A stretch of DNA of 64,000 nt from Gammaproteobacteria bacterium (GTDB lineage: Bacteria; Pseudomonadota; Gammaproteobacteria; HK1), in assembly GCA_021773645.1 (NCBI GenBank), contig JAJFJU010000012.1:186001-250000 (forward strand), read 5' to 3'. Made by a program: the position numbers and the translations under genes. Below are positions 54,595 through 64,000 of this stretch, one piece after another (position 1 is the stretch's first letter; each line of letters starts with the position of its first letter). The notes beneath the pieces are model-generated. The model was not told where the DNA came from. It searched no databases and was given only the letters and a program-made list of their open reading frames with translations.

Positions 54595-55517
54595 ATGCAC
54601 AATCGCCTTCCGTCCCAAGCTATCGGCTGCGCGGAGAGCTGTTACCTGGCGAGCTGCTGGCGCAATACACCACTTGGGGTGTGGGGGGTGCAGCGCGGCA
54701 ACTTTATCGGCCAGCGGACATTGATGATCTTGCTGCCTTTGTTGCCGGGCTGCCGGTGAGTGAGCCGCTGTTTTGGCTGGGGTTGGGCAGCAATCTGTTG
54801 GTTCGTGATGGTGGCTTTGCCGGCACCGTGGTGCTCACCGCTGGCCTGCTATCCGGGCTGGAGGTGATGGATGAAAACCGGATTTATGCCGAGGCCGGGG
54901 TGGCGTGCCCAAAAGTGGCGCGCTTTAGTGGACGGCAGAATCTCCATGGGGCGGAATTTTTGGCCGGTATTCCCGGCACTCTCGGCGGTGCCCTAATGAT
55001 GAATGCCGGCGCCTTCGGTGGTGAGACCTGGGACATTGTGCAGCGGGTCGAGACCCTGAGCCGTGCCGGGCGGCGCCAGTGGCGTAGTCCGGCGGATTAC
55101 CGCGTGGGTTATCGCTCTGTGAAAGGGCCCGCTGAGGAATACTTTATCGCCGCAGAGTTAGGGCTTAAATCAGGTGCCGGTGAGCAGGCCTTGGAGCGAG
55201 TCAAGGCCTTGCTGCGGCGGCGTAACGAGACCCAACCCACAGGGCTGCGTAGTTGTGGTTCGGTGTTTCGAAATCCCCCGGGAGACTATGCGGCACGGCT
55301 GATTGAGGCCTGTGAACTAAAGGGCGAGCGGATAGGTGGTGCGGTGGTATCGGACAAGCACGCGAATTTCATCATCAATCAGGGGCAGGCCAGTGCCAGC
55401 GACATCGAAGCACTGATTCAGCACGTGGTCGAGACCGTGCAAGTGCGTTTTGGGGTCAGCCTGCAGACCGAGGTACGCATGATCGGTGAGCCGGCAGATG
55501 AGGGGGAGAGGACATGA
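54591..55517 (+). CDS. murB: UDP-N-acetylenolpyruvoylglucosamine reductase
   Basis: FAD enzyme reducing the MurA product to UDP-MurNAc. A 308-aa type II MurB with NTTWGVGG-like [11 protein letters not shown], the FAD-binding [14 protein letters not shown], and [19 protein letters not shown] with the catalytic Ser. Overlaps on both sides within the dcw cluster. Confidence 0.95.
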   Translation: MNAQSPSVPSYRLRGELLPGELLAQYTTWGVGGAARQLYRPADIDDLAAFVAGLPVSEPLFWLGLGSNLLVRDGGFAGTVVLTAGLLSGLEVMDENRIYAEAGVACPKVARFSGRQNLHGAEFLAGIPGTLGGALMMNAGAFGGETWDIVQRVETLSRAGRRQWRSPADYRVGYRSVKGPAEEYFIAAELGLKSGAGEQALERVKALLRRRNETQPTGLRSCGSVFRNPPGDYAARLIEACELKGERIGGAVVSDKHANFIINQGQASASDIEALIQHVVETVQVRFGVSLQTEVRMIGEPADEGERT

Positions 55518-56452
55518 AGCACTCACCCCGTCAGCTTAGTGATGCCAAGGCCTTTGGCAAGGTGGCGGTGCTGTATGGCGGCTCATCATCGGAGCGAGCG
55601 ATTTCCCTTAAAAGCGGCGCTGCGGTGCTGGCTTCGCTGCAAAAATCCAGCGTCGATGCGGTGGGTATAGACGCAGGACGCGATGTGGTTGCACACCTGG
55701 TGGCGGAGAATATCGAGCGCTGTTTCATTGCCTTGCACGGGCGTGGCGGCGAAGACGGCACTCTCCAGGGTGCTCTGGAAGTGGCGGGCATTCCGTATAC
55801 CGGCAGTGGGGTCTTGGCCTCGGCGCTGGCGATGGATAAGTGGCGGGCAAAGACCATCTGTGAGGCGAGGGGGATTCCGACACCTGCCAGCCGGTGTTTG
55901 GATAGCGAGGAAGTACTGCCGGCAGTCGCTGAGGTACTGGGCTTTCCGTTGGCGATTAAACCGATTCATGAGGGCTCAAGCATCGGCGTTGCGCGGGTAG
56001 ATAGCCTTGAGGAAATGCAGCTCGCTTGGCATGCGGCGCGAGAGCTCGATAGCGCGGTGCTAGCCGAGCGCTGGGTCGAGGGCACGGAATATACCGTGGC
56101 GCTGCTCGATGGCGAGGCCTTGCCGGTGATTCGGCTGGAGATGCGAGGGGCTTTTTACGATTACCACGCCAAGTATGACGATGATGCAGGCACCCGCTAC
56201 CACTGCCCTAGTGGCCTGTCGGCGGCGGAGGAAGAGGCAATGCAGCAACTTGCCCTGGAGGCTGCCGACACCTTGGCCATGGCCGGTTGGGGTCGTGCTG
56301 ATTTTTTCCGTGACGCCAATGGCCAGAACTGGTTTCTGGAACTCAATACCACGCCGGGGATGACCGCCCACAGCCTCGTGCCTATGGCTGCCCGTGTGGC
56401 GGGAATGGACTTTGACCGACTGGTTTGGCGCTTGCTGGAGAGCAGTCTGTGA
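55514..56452 (+). CDS. ddl: D-alanine:D-alanine ligase
   Basis: Makes D-Ala-D-Ala for MurF. A 312-aa ATP-grasp enzyme with VLYGGSSSERAISLKSG, LHGRGGEDGTLQG, PIHEGSSIGVARV and FLELNTTPGMTAHSLVP. The cluster position corresponds to DdlB. The stop overlaps the ftsQ GTG. Confidence 0.95.
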   Translation: MKHSPRQLSDAKAFGKVAVLYGGSSSERAISLKSGAAVLASLQKSSVDAVGIDAGRDVVAHLVAENIERCFIALHGRGGEDGTLQGALEVAGIPYTGSGVLASALAMDKWRAKTICEARGIPTPASRCLDSEEVLPAVAEVLGFPLAIKPIHEGSSIGVARVDSLEEMQLAWHAARELDSAVLAERWVEGTEYTVALLDGEALPVIRLEMRGAFYDYHAKYDDDAGTRYHCPSGLSAAEEEAMQQLALEAADTLAMAGWGRADFFRDANGQNWFLELNTTPGMTAHSLVPMAARVAGMDFDRLVWRLLESSL

Positions 56453-57222
56453 TCAGGGGACGTACTGATAATGCGGGGATATTGATGACGCTGGATATCA
56501 GCCGATTAGTGCGCTTGGTAATGCTGCTATTGGCGTTTGGTTTGTTGATTGCCTTTGCGGTACAGCGGCTGGGGCAATCGGGGTGGATGCTATTGCCGAT
56601 CCGTTCGGTGGTGGTTAGCGGGGCCTTCGTACAAATGTCGAAAGGTGAACTGGAAGCGGCGGTGAGAGCTGAACTTCAATCTGGCTTTCTGGCCCTCGAT
56701 CTGGAAGCCATCCAGCGGGCCGCCATGGGTTTGCCTTGGGTCAAGCAGGTATCAGTACGGCGGGTGTGGCCGGACCAAGTGCGTATTGCGGTGACGGAGC
56801 GCAAGGCGGTGGCGCGTTGGGGCGACAAAGGTTTTGTGGATACCGATGGGCTGCCTTTTTATCCCGCTTCGGCTAAAGGCCTGGAGGCCTTGCCGGTGTT
56901 GCGGGGACAAGAAACGGGTGCGGCCGTGGCGCTGGCGCGATTGCGTGAATTGCAGCCAGTACTGGCAGGTGCCGATTTGGCAGTGGCGCGGCTTGAATTA
57001 TCGTCCCGCCATCGGCTGGAATTGGTAGCAAATAACGGCATGGTGGTGGTGATGCGGCGCGATCAACCGGCTCTAGTGCTAGCCCGCTTTATCAGTCAGT
57101 TACAACGCTTGCAGGCGGCCTATGGTGTGCTGCCGCAGCGGGTGGATTTACGTTATGACAATGGCTTTGCGATTCGCTTTGAGACATCGCCGCCAGGAAT
57201 TCCAGAGGGGAAGAGCGGGTGA
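56449..57222 (+). CDS. ftsQ: Cell division protein FtsQ
   Basis: Bitopic divisome scaffold. About 257 aa: cytoplasmic N-terminus, one membrane helix (about 22-42), a POTRA domain (about 52-125) and the FtsQ beta domain ending RVDLRYDNGFAIRF. GTG 56449 (GTGA overlap with ddl, GGAGAG 7 nt upstream) is preferred; ATG 56485 is a possible alternative. Confidence 0.93.
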   Translation: MIRGRTDNAGILMTLDISRLVRLVMLLLAFGLLIAFAVQRLGQSGWMLLPIRSVVVSGAFVQMSKGELEAAVRAELQSGFLALDLEAIQRAAMGLPWVKQVSVRRVWPDQVRIAVTERKAVARWGDKGFVDTDGLPFYPASAKGLEALPVLRGQETGAAVALARLRELQPVLAGADLAVARLELSSRHRLELVANNGMVVVMRRDQPALVLARFISQLQRLQAAYGVLPQRVDLRYDNGFAIRFETSPPGIPEGKSG

Positions 57223-58451
57223 AAAAGAACGCCAGAAATATGATTGTGGGCCTCGATGTAGGCACCTCCAAGGTGGCAGCCATTGTTGGCGAGATCACCG
57301 ACGAGGGTGAAATCGAAATCGTGGGTATTGGTTCCTGTCCATCGCGCGGCCTAAAAAAGGGTGTGGTGATCAATATTGAGTCCACGGTGCAATCGATCCA
57401 GCGTGCGGTGGAGGAAGCGGAATTGATGGCCGGCTGTCAGATTCAGTCGGTATATGCGGGTATCGCAGGCAGCCATATCCGCAGCCTCAATTCCCACGGC
57501 ATCGTGGCTATTCGCGATAAAGAGGTCACGGCGAGCGATGTGGACCGAGTGATTGATGCGGCGCGAGCGGTGGCCATTCCCGCGGACCAGAAGATCCTGC
57601 ACATCCTGCCGCAGGAATTCATCATCGATAACCAGGAAGGCATTCGGGAGCCGGCAGGAATGTCTGGAGTGCGGCTCGAATCCCGCGTTCATATCGTCAC
57701 CGGTGCGGTCAGTGCGGCGCAGAACATCATCAAATGCGTGCGCCGCTGCGGGCTGGAGGTGGATGACATCATTCTCGAACAGCTGGCTTCCAGCTACGCG
57801 GTGCTCATTGACGACGAAAAAGAGTTGGGCGTGTGTCTGGTGGATATTGGCGGTGGTACCACCGATATAGCGGTTTTCACCGAGGGTGCCATTCGCCACA
57901 CCGCGGTAATCCCCATTGCCGGCGATCAAGTGACCAATGATATTGCCGTGGCCCTACGCACACCGACCCCACATGCCGAGGAAATCAAGATTAAGTACGC
58001 CTGCGCGTTGGCGCAGCTGGCCAGTGCTGATGAAAGCATTGAGGTGCCAAGCGTGGGTGATCGGCCGGCACGGCGGTTAGCACGGCAGACGCTGGCAGAG
58101 GTAGTGGAGCCCCGCTACGAGGAGCTTTTGAGCTTGGTGCAGGCGGAGCTGCGGCGCTCGGGATTTGAGGATTTGATTGCTGCCGGGGTGGTGCTTACCG
58201 GTGGTAGTTCAAAGATGGAGGGACTGGTGGAGCTGGCGGAAGAGGTGTTTCACATGCCGGTGCGCCTAGCACTTCCCCACACCGTGACCGGCTTGGTCGA
58301 CGTGGTGCGTAATCCGATTTACGCCACTGGTGTGGGTTTGCTGCTATTTGGTCATCAGCACCTTCAGCAACGGGGGCAGGAACGGGTGGTTAATGGTGGT
58401 TTTGCGGGTGTGTTGGAACGTATGAAGAGTTGGTTTCAGGGCAATTTCTGA
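57219..58451 (+). CDS. ftsA: Cell division protein FtsA
   Basis: Actin-like membrane tether for FtsZ. A 410-aa protein with the ATPase phosphate loops VGLDVGTSKVAAIVGE and LVDIGGGTTDIAVF, the LTGGSSKMEGL motif and a C-terminal amphipathic helix (ERMKSWFQGNF). GTG 57219 overlaps ftsQ by 4 nt. Confidence 0.95.
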   Translation: MKKNARNMIVGLDVGTSKVAAIVGEITDEGEIEIVGIGSCPSRGLKKGVVINIESTVQSIQRAVEEAELMAGCQIQSVYAGIAGSHIRSLNSHGIVAIRDKEVTASDVDRVIDAARAVAIPADQKILHILPQEFIIDNQEGIREPAGMSGVRLESRVHIVTGAVSAAQNIIKCVRRCGLEVDDIILEQLASSYAVLIDDEKELGVCLVDIGGGTTDIAVFTEGAIRHTAVIPIAGDQVTNDIAVALRTPTPHAEEIKIKYACALAQLASADESIEVPSVGDRPARRLARQTLAEVVEPRYEELLSLVQAELRRSGFEDLIAAGVVLTGGSSKMEGLVELAEEVFHMPVRLALPHTVTGLVDVVRNPIYATGVGLLLFGHQHLQQRGQERVVNGGFAGVLERMKSWFQGNF

Positions 58452-58484
58452 TTTTTTCGGTGTAGATGTTATGGAGGGGTAATC

Positions 58485-59633
58485 ATGTTTGAACTGGTAG
58501 ATGAATATAGTGAGAGCAGCGCGGTCATCAAGGTCATTGGTCTCGGCGGTGGTGGTAGCAATGCACTGGAACACATGTTGGGCAATAGCGTGGAGGGGGT
58601 CGAATTTGTCTGTGCCAATACCGATGCACAGGCACTAAAAAACTCCTCGGCACGCACGGTGCTACAGCTGGGAAATTCCATTACCAAGGGGCTGGGCGCG
58701 GGTGCTAACCCTGAGGTGGGTCGTCAAGCGGCGCTGGAGGATCGGGATCGTATCGTCGAGGTGCTCGAAGGTGCTGACATGATCTTTCTTACCGCAGGCA
58801 TGGGTGGTGGTACCGGCACGGGTGCAGCACCCGTGGTGGCGGAGTTGGCCAAGGAGATGGGCATACTCACCGTTGCCGTGGTGACCAAGCCCTTCTTTTT
58901 TGAACGCCGGCGACGGATGCAGGTGGCAGAGGAGGGAATCCGTGAGCTTTCCAAGCATGTGGATTCATTGATTACTGTGCCTAACGAAAAATTGCTTAGC
59001 GTGCTCGACCCCAATATCACCTTGCCGGAGGCATTCCGGGCTGCCAATGATGTGTTGCTAGGGGCAACTCAGGGGATTGCCGAATTGATTACCCGACCGG
59101 GAATGATCAATGTCGATTTCGCGGATGTGCGTACGGTGATGTCGGAACAGGGGCGCGCGATGATGGGCTCGGGCAAGGCCAGTGGTCCTGACCGGGCGCG
59201 TGCGGCAGCGGAAGCGGCTATTGCCTGCCCGTTATTGGAGGACATTAATCTCAAGGGTGCGCGCGGGGTACTGGTTAACATTACTGCCGGTTCGGATCTG
59301 GGCATGGCGGAGTTCGCAGCAGTGGGCGACGCCGTGGGTGAATTTGCCTCTGATAATGCCTTGGTAGTGATTGGTACTGTCATCGATGAGAGTGAACGCG
59401 ATGATCTGAGAGTGACCGTGGTGGCTACTGGCTTGGGTCAGATGGAACAAGCTGAGCAGCCGGACATTCGCGTGGTGGTGCCCAATAAGCGGGGCGAAGT
59501 GGACTACGCCGATTTTGAGCGCCCTACGGTGCAACGCAATCAGCCCCAGGAGGATGTGGTCAGTATTCCGGCCAACCAGGCGGAGCCCGACTATCTAGAT
59601 ATCCCAGCGTTTTTGCGCCGTCAGGCTGACTGA
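58485..59633 (+). CDS. ftsZ: Cell division protein FtsZ
   Basis: Tubulin-like GTPase forming the division ring. A 382-aa protein with the GTP tubulin signature [21 protein letters not shown]-terminal [14 protein letters not shown], the T7 loop [11 protein letters not shown] and the C-terminal peptide [14 protein letters not shown] that binds FtsA and ZipA. GGAGGGG lies 7 nt upstream. Last gene of the dcw cluster. Confidence 0.96.
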   Translation: MFELVDEYSESSAVIKVIGLGGGGSNALEHMLGNSVEGVEFVCANTDAQALKNSSARTVLQLGNSITKGLGAGANPEVGRQAALEDRDRIVEVLEGADMIFLTAGMGGGTGTGAAPVVAELAKEMGILTVAVVTKPFFFERRRRMQVAEEGIRELSKHVDSLITVPNEKLLSVLDPNITLPEAFRAANDVLLGATQGIAELITRPGMINVDFADVRTVMSEQGRAMMGSGKASGPDRARAAAEAAIACPLLEDINLKGARGVLVNITAGSDLGMAEFAAVGDAVGEFASDNALVVIGTVIDESERDDLRVTVVATGLGQMEQAEQPDIRVVVPNKRGEVDYADFERPTVQRNQPQEDVVSIPANQAEPDYLDIPAFLRRQAD

Positions 59634-59727
59634 GACTGTCTGGCGGGCAGTGTTCGGCGTGTGGCAGGGCATATCACCGCGCCCTGGAAGCATGGTAGTA
59701 TTCGCCGGATTTTTTCCGCCGTGATCC

Positions 59728-59746
59728 CTCCGCCTTAGGCGCGGAG
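59728..59746 (+). other. Hairpin in the lpxC leader
   Basis: CTCCGC-CTTAGGC-GCGGAG, about 45 nt before lpxC in the 158-nt gap after ftsZ. There is no U-run, so it is not a clear terminator. It may act in the leader or be incidental. Confidence 0.3.
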
Positions 59747-59791
59747 TATGAGTCGGCGGTTGTTGACGACGGGAGTTTGGAACCGCCCACA

Positions 59792-60712
59792 ATGATTAGA
59801 CAGCGCACGCTTAAAAACGTGATTCGTGCCACCGGTGTTGGCCTGCATACGGGGAAGAAAATCTACCTCACCTTGCGGCCTGCGCCGGTCAATAGCGGCA
59901 TCATATTTCGGCGCGTCGATCTGGATGCCCCGGTTGAAATCGAGGCTCGCCTCGACAATGTAGGCGACACTCGTTTGTCTACGACGTTGGTTAATGGCGA
60001 GGTACATGTTTCCACCGTGGAACACCTGCTCTCGGCTATGGCTGGTTTGGGGATTGACAATGCTTATGTCGATCTTAGTGCCGAAGAAGTGCCGATCATG
60101 GATGGCAGTGCCGGCCCCTTCGTGTTTCTTATCCAGTCAGCGGGTATCGAGGAACAGGCGGTTGCCAAGCAATTCATCCGTATTAAGCGCCCGGTACGTG
60201 TAGAGATGGACGATAAATGGGCCGAGTTTCGCCCCTTCGATGGCTTCAAGGTCTCCTTTAGTATTCAGTTCGATAATCCGGTATTCACCGACCGGGCCAG
60301 CAAGGCCAGCATTGATTTTTCTACCACCTCATTCGTCAAAGAAGTTAGTCGGGCCCGTACCTTTGGGTTTATGGGGGATTTGGAGTTTTTGCGCGAAAAC
60401 GATCTCGCCCGTGGTGGCAATCTCGACAACGCGGTTATCTATGACGAGTACCGCGTGTTGAATGAAGACGGCCTGCGTTATGAAGACGAGTTCGTAAAAC
60501 ACAAGATGCTGGATGCCATCGGTGATCTTTACCTGCTTGGGCACAGCCTGATTGGCGAGTTCAACGCCTATAAATCGGGTCATGCACTGAACAATAAGTT
60601 GCTCCGCACCCTCATTGCTGATGAGTCTGCATGGGAGATGGTGAGTTACGAGGACGAGGGCAAAGCCCCCATTATCTATGGTCAGCCGGTGGGTGGTGGC
60701 GCATTAGCCTGA
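59792..60712 (+). CDS. lpxC: UDP-3-O-acyl-GlcNAc deacetylase
   Basis: Zinc enzyme for the first committed step of lipid A synthesis. ATG 59792 gives 306 aa and the standard N-terminus [19 protein letters not shown]; the frame's TTG at 59777 lacks support. Zinc and catalytic residues lie in [18 protein letters not shown], in [16 protein letters not shown] and in the final HALNNKLL. Its place after ftsZ is conserved. Confidence 0.96.
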   Translation: MIRQRTLKNVIRATGVGLHTGKKIYLTLRPAPVNSGIIFRRVDLDAPVEIEARLDNVGDTRLSTTLVNGEVHVSTVEHLLSAMAGLGIDNAYVDLSAEEVPIMDGSAGPFVFLIQSAGIEEQAVAKQFIRIKRPVRVEMDDKWAEFRPFDGFKVSFSIQFDNPVFTDRASKASIDFSTTSFVKEVSRARTFGFMGDLEFLRENDLARGGNLDNAVIYDEYRVLNEDGLRYEDEFVKHKMLDAIGDLYLLGHSLIGEFNAYKSGHALNNKLLRTLIADESAWEMVSYEDEGKAPIIYGQPVGGGALA

Positions 60713-60714
60713 AT

Positions 60715-61158
60715 CTATTGCTCGTCAGAGAGGCGTAGCAGAGCCTTACGTAGCGATGAATTGGTGCTAGCCTCGGCGACGCTACGCAATAGCTCCCTGG
60801 TTTTAACTGAAAGCGGCGTGGCTGGATTGAGAGAGAGCTGTTTTGGGATGCCAGCTGGGGCAATACGTAATTCCAGGGTGGCTTGACGGCAGGATGAGCA
60901 GCGTTGCCGCAGGAAATCTTGTAGCTGGGGAATGCAGAAGCGTATGCGTGCATGCCAGGCCGCTGAATCGACATGCGCAATGATCTTTTCAGGCATGACA
61001 TTGGCGATACGGCAGTGCTTGGCCAGAGCAGGATCCAGAAACTCGCGCAGCACCGTGTCCACCTTACGGATTTGTTCCAGGTGGGCGAGTTCGTTGGCGA
61101 GGCAGTGGGAAAGCAGACCCTTGGCAGGCCGGGGGCCGGAAAATTTTGAGTCGTTCAT
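60715..61158 (-). CDS. DUF721 (DciA-like) protein
   Basis: A DUF721/DciA-family protein of about 147 aa from ATG 61158; ATG 61185 is an alternative and neither has a good ribosome-binding site. DciA proteins help load the replicative helicase in bacteria lacking DnaC. The N-terminal helical core (LAHLEQIRKVDTVLREFL, HVDSAAWHARIRF) is the typical part. The convergent position between lpxC and secA is conserved in gammaproteobacteria. Confidence 0.82.
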   Translation of the reverse strand: MNDSKFSGPRPAKGLLSHCLANELAHLEQIRKVDTVLREFLDPALAKHCRIANVMPEKIIAHVDSAAWHARIRFCIPQLQDFLRQRCSSCRQATLELRIAPAGIPKQLSLNPATPLSVKTRELLRSVAEASTNSSLRKALLRLSDEQ

Positions 61159-61192
61159 GGCGAGATGGTGTTCACAGACGAGCATAGACTAG

Positions 61193-62113
61193 ATGGAACT
61201 GATTCTAATCACAAACAATAAGCCCCGGCACTTCCAAATACGGCGTCTTGGCTTTTTCATGGTCATGCTGACGGCATTAGCGACGATCATGGGCACTTTG
61301 GGTGCAGGGGTTTATTTTGGGCGTTCCATGGGATGGGTAGAGAGCGCACAGGTGGTGGATTTCTGGAAGGATGAACTGGTTGGCCAGCAACAAACGGTGG
61401 TGAACGCACGCCGTAGTGCCGAAGATCATCTAGATGCGCTAGCCCTGCGTTTGGGCCGTTTGCAGGCACATGTGACGCGCCTTGATGCCCTTGGGCTGCG
61501 TTTGACCAAGATGGCAAAGCTGGATGCCGGGGAGTTTGATTTTAGTCATCCGCCAGCACTGGGTGGGCCAGTGGCATTGGCCGGGGAGGCCGCGGCTAAT
61601 ACGGTGCCTGATTTTCTGAGCGATTTGGATCAGCTCGCTTTCACCTTGAACGATCGTATCCCCAAGTTGGAGGTGATTGAAGAGGTGCTGCTGGATCGCC
61701 ATTTGCAGACCCAAACTCGCCCTACCGGTCGCCCCATTGAGCGTGGTTGGTTGTCCTCTCATTTTGGTTTCCGCAATGACCCCTTTACTGGCAAACGTGC
61801 TTATCATGAGGGTATTGATTTTGCGGGCAAGGCAGGCAGTGGTGTGATTGCTGTGGCTGCTGGAATTGTCACCCGGGTCGGGCATCAACGGGGATTTGGT
61901 CGCTTTCTAGAAATCAACCATGGCAATGGCTTGGTGACTCGCTACGGCCATAACCGTGAGGTGCTGGTGGAGGTAGGAGAGACGGTGCCAAAGGGTAAAC
62001 GAATTGCCCTGATGGGCAGTACCGGGCGCTCTACCGGGCCTCATCTGCATTTTGAAGTACTACGTAATGGCAAGGCCATCAACCCGGCCCGCTTCATCCG
62101 TTCCCGGAGTTGA
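61193..62113 (+). CDS. M23-family peptidase (LytM-like), membrane-anchored
   Basis: A 306-aa periplasmic endopeptidase or LytM-type factor. It has a short cytoplasmic start, one membrane helix (about 21-43), a helical linker (about 50-180) and an M23 domain (about 185-305) in which all zinc and catalytic residues appear intact: the His/Asp of YHEGIDFAG, the RYGHN histidine and HLHFE. It could cut peptidoglycan cross-bridges or act in division; the target is inferred. Such a gene precedes secA in many gammaproteobacteria. Confidence 0.88.
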   Translation: MELILITNNKPRHFQIRRLGFFMVMLTALATIMGTLGAGVYFGRSMGWVESAQVVDFWKDELVGQQQTVVNARRSAEDHLDALALRLGRLQAHVTRLDALGLRLTKMAKLDAGEFDFSHPPALGGPVALAGEAAANTVPDFLSDLDQLAFTLNDRIPKLEVIEEVLLDRHLQTQTRPTGRPIERGWLSSHFGFRNDPFTGKRAYHEGIDFAGKAGSGVIAVAAGIVTRVGHQRGFGRFLEINHGNGLVTRYGHNREVLVEVGETVPKGKRIALMGSTGRSTGPHLHFEVLRNGKAINPARFIRSRS

Positions 62114-62127
62114 GTTATTTCCGAAAG

Positions 62128-62189
62128 ACGGCTTAACCCCAAATTGCTGTGAGCCGTTTAATCGTTGTTGAGGAGTTTGCCTCAAGCAA
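62128..62189 (+). other. Leader hairpins upstream of secA
   Basis: ACGGCT (62128-62133) pairs with AGCCGT (62152-62157), and TTGTTGAGG pairs with CCTCAAGCAA around AGTTTG (62165-62189, one bulge). There is no U-run. They occupy the 154-nt gap before secA and could be a leader structure; function unproven. Confidence 0.35.
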
Positions 62190-62267
62190 TGGTTAACCTG
62201 GGTTTTCGTCAACAGCCTTTAAATTCTCGCGCCAGATGGCGTCATTCACCTATTATTTCCTATCAAT

Positions 62268-64000
62268 ATGATCGCAAATTTCATTAAGAAGATCGTTGGC
62301 ACGCGCAATGACCGACAGTTAAAACGTATGGGCCGTACAGTGGTCCAGATTAACGCCCTGGAAGCGGAGATCTCCGCGCTCAGTGATGAGGAGTTGGCGG
62401 CACGAACTCCTGCGCTTCGCGAGCGCCATGCGGCGGGCGAAGACTTGGACGCCTTGTTGCCAGAGGCCTTTGCGGTGGTTAGAGAGGCCGCACGTCGGGC
62501 ACTGGATATGCGCCATTTCGATGTTCAGCTCATTGGCGGCATGGTGCTTCACGAGGGTCGGATCGCGGAGATGCGTACCGGTGAAGGCAAGACTTTGGTA
62601 GCTACCCTAGCGGCCTATCTCAATGCCTTCGCGGGCAGCGTGCATGTGGTCACGGTGAACGATTACCTGGCTCACCGTGATGCCGCGTGGATGGGTGAAA
62701 TCTTCAAATTCCTGGGAATGCGTACCGGCGTGGTGGTGGCAGGTATGAGCCCCGAGGATAAACAAGCCGCCTATGCTGCTGACATCGTTTACGGCACAAA
62801 CAACGAGTTCGGCTTTGATTATCTGCGCGACAACATGGCTTTCACCCGTGACGAAAAAATGCAGGCCGATCTCGGCTTTGCCATCGTCGATGAAGTGGAC
62901 TCGATTCTTATCGATGAGGCACGCACTCCGCTGATTATTTCCGGGCCCACCGATGACAACTCGGATCTCTATACCCAGGTTGATCGGCTGATTCCTACGC
63001 TGGAGAAACAGCAGGAAGAGGAGGGGCCCGGGGATTATTCGGTAGACGAAAAGTCCCGCCAAGTACATCTCACCGAGGACGGCCACGAACGTGTAGAGGC
63101 GATGCTGGAAGAGGCAGGACTGCTCGCTGCCGGTGAGAGTCTTTATGGTGCAGCCAATATTGGCTTGATGCACCATGTGTATGCCAGCCTGCGGGCCCAT
63201 GCGTTATTTCAGCGCGATGTGGATTATATGGTCAAGGATGGCCAAGTGGTTATTGTCGACGAGTTTACCGGCCGCACTATGCCAGGCCGGCGCTGGTCTG
63301 AAGGGCTGCATCAGGCGGTGGAGGCCAAGGAGGGAGTGGCCATCCAGAATGAGAATCAGACGCTGGCGTCCATTACCTTTCAGAATTATTTTCGACTGTA
63401 TGGAAATCTTTCAGGCATGACCGGTACGGCGGATACTGAGGCGGCAGAATTTCAGCAGATTTACGGTTTGGAAGTGGTGATTATTCCCACTCATAAACCG
63501 ATGACTCGCGAGGACAATAGCGATCTCGTTTACCTTTCTAAGGCTGAAAAATTCGCGGCTATCAGTGAGGATATTAAAGACTGCCAGCAGCGTGGGCAGC
63601 CGGTGCTGGTGGGTACCGCCTCCATTGAAACCTCGGAATATCTCTCGGGACTGCTCAGAAAGCAGCACATAGAGCACCAGGTGCTCAACGCAAAGCACCA
63701 TGCCAGTGAGGCGGAGATCATCGCTCAGGCAGGCCAGTCCGGAACGGTGACCATTGCCACGAATATGGCGGGTCGTGGTACCGACATCGTGTTGGGTGGC
63801 AATCTCAAGGTCGAGCTGGAGACGCTGGGGGAAGATGCCGACGAGGTACAGATTGCAGCGGTAAAGGCCGATTGGCAGCAGCGTCACGAGGCAGTACTCG
63901 CCAGTGGTGGTCTGCACATCGTTGGCTCCGAGCGGCACGAATCTAGGCGTATCGATAATCAATTACGTGGACGCGCTGGTCGTCAGGGTGATGCGGGTTC
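62268..64000 (+). CDS. secA: Protein translocase ATPase SecA (3' end beyond window)
   Basis: Motor ATPase that drives proteins through SecYEG; partner of the YajC-SecDF proteins encoded earlier. About 577 residues are visible from ATG 62268 ([21 protein letters not shown]). They include Walker [14 protein letters not shown], Walker [20 protein letters not shown], the pre-protein cross-linking region, NBD2 motifs ([27 protein letters not shown]) and the helicase motif [11 protein letters not shown]. The helical wing, scaffold and zinc tail lie past the window. No stop or frameshift is seen. Confidence 0.97.
   Translation, partial: MIANFIKKIVGTRNDRQLKRMGRTVVQINALEAEISALSDEELAARTPALRERHAAGEDLDALLPEAFAVVREAARRALDMRHFDVQLIGGMVLHEGRIAEMRTGEGKTLVATLAAYLNAFAGSVHVVTVNDYLAHRDAAWMGEIFKFLGMRTGVVVAGMSPEDKQAAYAADIVYGTNNEFGFDYLRDNMAFTRDEKMQADLGFAIVDEVDSILIDEARTPLIISGPTDDNSDLYTQVDRLIPTLEKQQEEEGPGDYSVDEKSRQVHLTEDGHERVEAMLEEAGLLAAGESLYGAANIGLMHHVYASLRAHALFQRDVDYMVKDGQVVIVDEFTGRTMPGRRWSEGLHQAVEAKEGVAIQNENQTLASITFQNYFRLYGNLSGMTGTADTEAAEFQQIYGLEVVIIPTHKPMTREDNSDLVYLSKAEKFAAISEDIKDCQQRGQPVLVGTASIETSEYLSGLLRKQHIEHQVLNAKHHASEAEIIAQAGQSGTVTIATNMAGRGTDIVLGGNLKVELETLGEDADEVQIAAVKADWQQRHEAVLASGGLHIVGSERHESRRIDNQLRGRAGRQGDAG

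Overview
The window is a contiguous piece of a moderately GC-rich gammaproteobacterial chromosome. Support for this is the gene order queA-tgt-yajC-secD-secF, mlaFEDCB-ibaG-murA-hisG-hisD-hisC, a degS/algW-type protease, petABC-sspA-sspB, dolP/yraN/lpoA/rsmI-rnpB, and a complete dcw division and wall cluster running into lpxC, a DUF721 gene, an M23 peptidase and secA. This order resembles the corresponding blocks in Pseudomonas-like and Chromatiales-like genomes. A species cannot be named from the sequence alone. A cytochrome bc1 complex, a DNPR-type (meso-diaminopimelate) MurE, LpxC and the Mla system point to a respiring Gram-negative cell.

Layout. 1-3163: a window-truncated PAS sensor kinase and its sigma-54-dependent response regulator. 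3164-4810: a small accessory patch with a membrane protein that looks like an integron cassette cargo and a RluA-type pseudouridine synthase. A 31-bp direct repeat flanks this patch; its first copy is the helix-turn-helix end of the regulator gene. 4811-6897 (minus): a PAS-PAS-GGDEF-EAL gene broken by a one-base deletion in a C run. 7083-7169 (minus): tRNA-Leu(CAA). 7282-9413: queA-tgt. 9414-18983: a block separating tgt from yajC, holding a methylcitrate operon (prpE, GntR regulator, prpB, prpC, prpD) with a promoter and candidate operators, a REP-like repeat cluster, and three unrelated genes (membrane protein, PhzF-like, Old Yellow Enzyme).

18984-25566: yajC-secD-secF joined to mlaFEDCB and ibaG. 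25573-30155: murA, short-form hisG, hisD, hisC. 30250-32654: periplasmic DegS/AlgW protease (minus), divergent Nif3-like gene and a one-heme lipoprotein. 32845-36720: bc1 complex (with an unusually extended cytochrome b), sspA, sspB. 36952-41216: macrodomain protein, dolP, yraN and lpoA (minus), rsmI (plus). 41258-41632: RNase P RNA. 41839-59633: the dcw cluster with a clear promoter and MraZ boxes. 59792 to the end: lpxC, DUF721 (minus), M23 peptidase and secA (cut by the window end).

Most of the content is conserved housekeeping: protein export (YajC-SecDF, SecA), outer-membrane lipid homeostasis (Mla, LpxC), peptidoglycan synthesis and division, histidine synthesis and respiration. The unusual material lies in the gaps: a 144-nt run of five back-to-back hairpins between mraZ and rsmH, a 159-nt long-hairpin element upstream of the macrodomain gene, a cluster of palindromes sharing an ATCCAT core before hisD, the flanking 31-bp repeats, and a candidate attC-like site.
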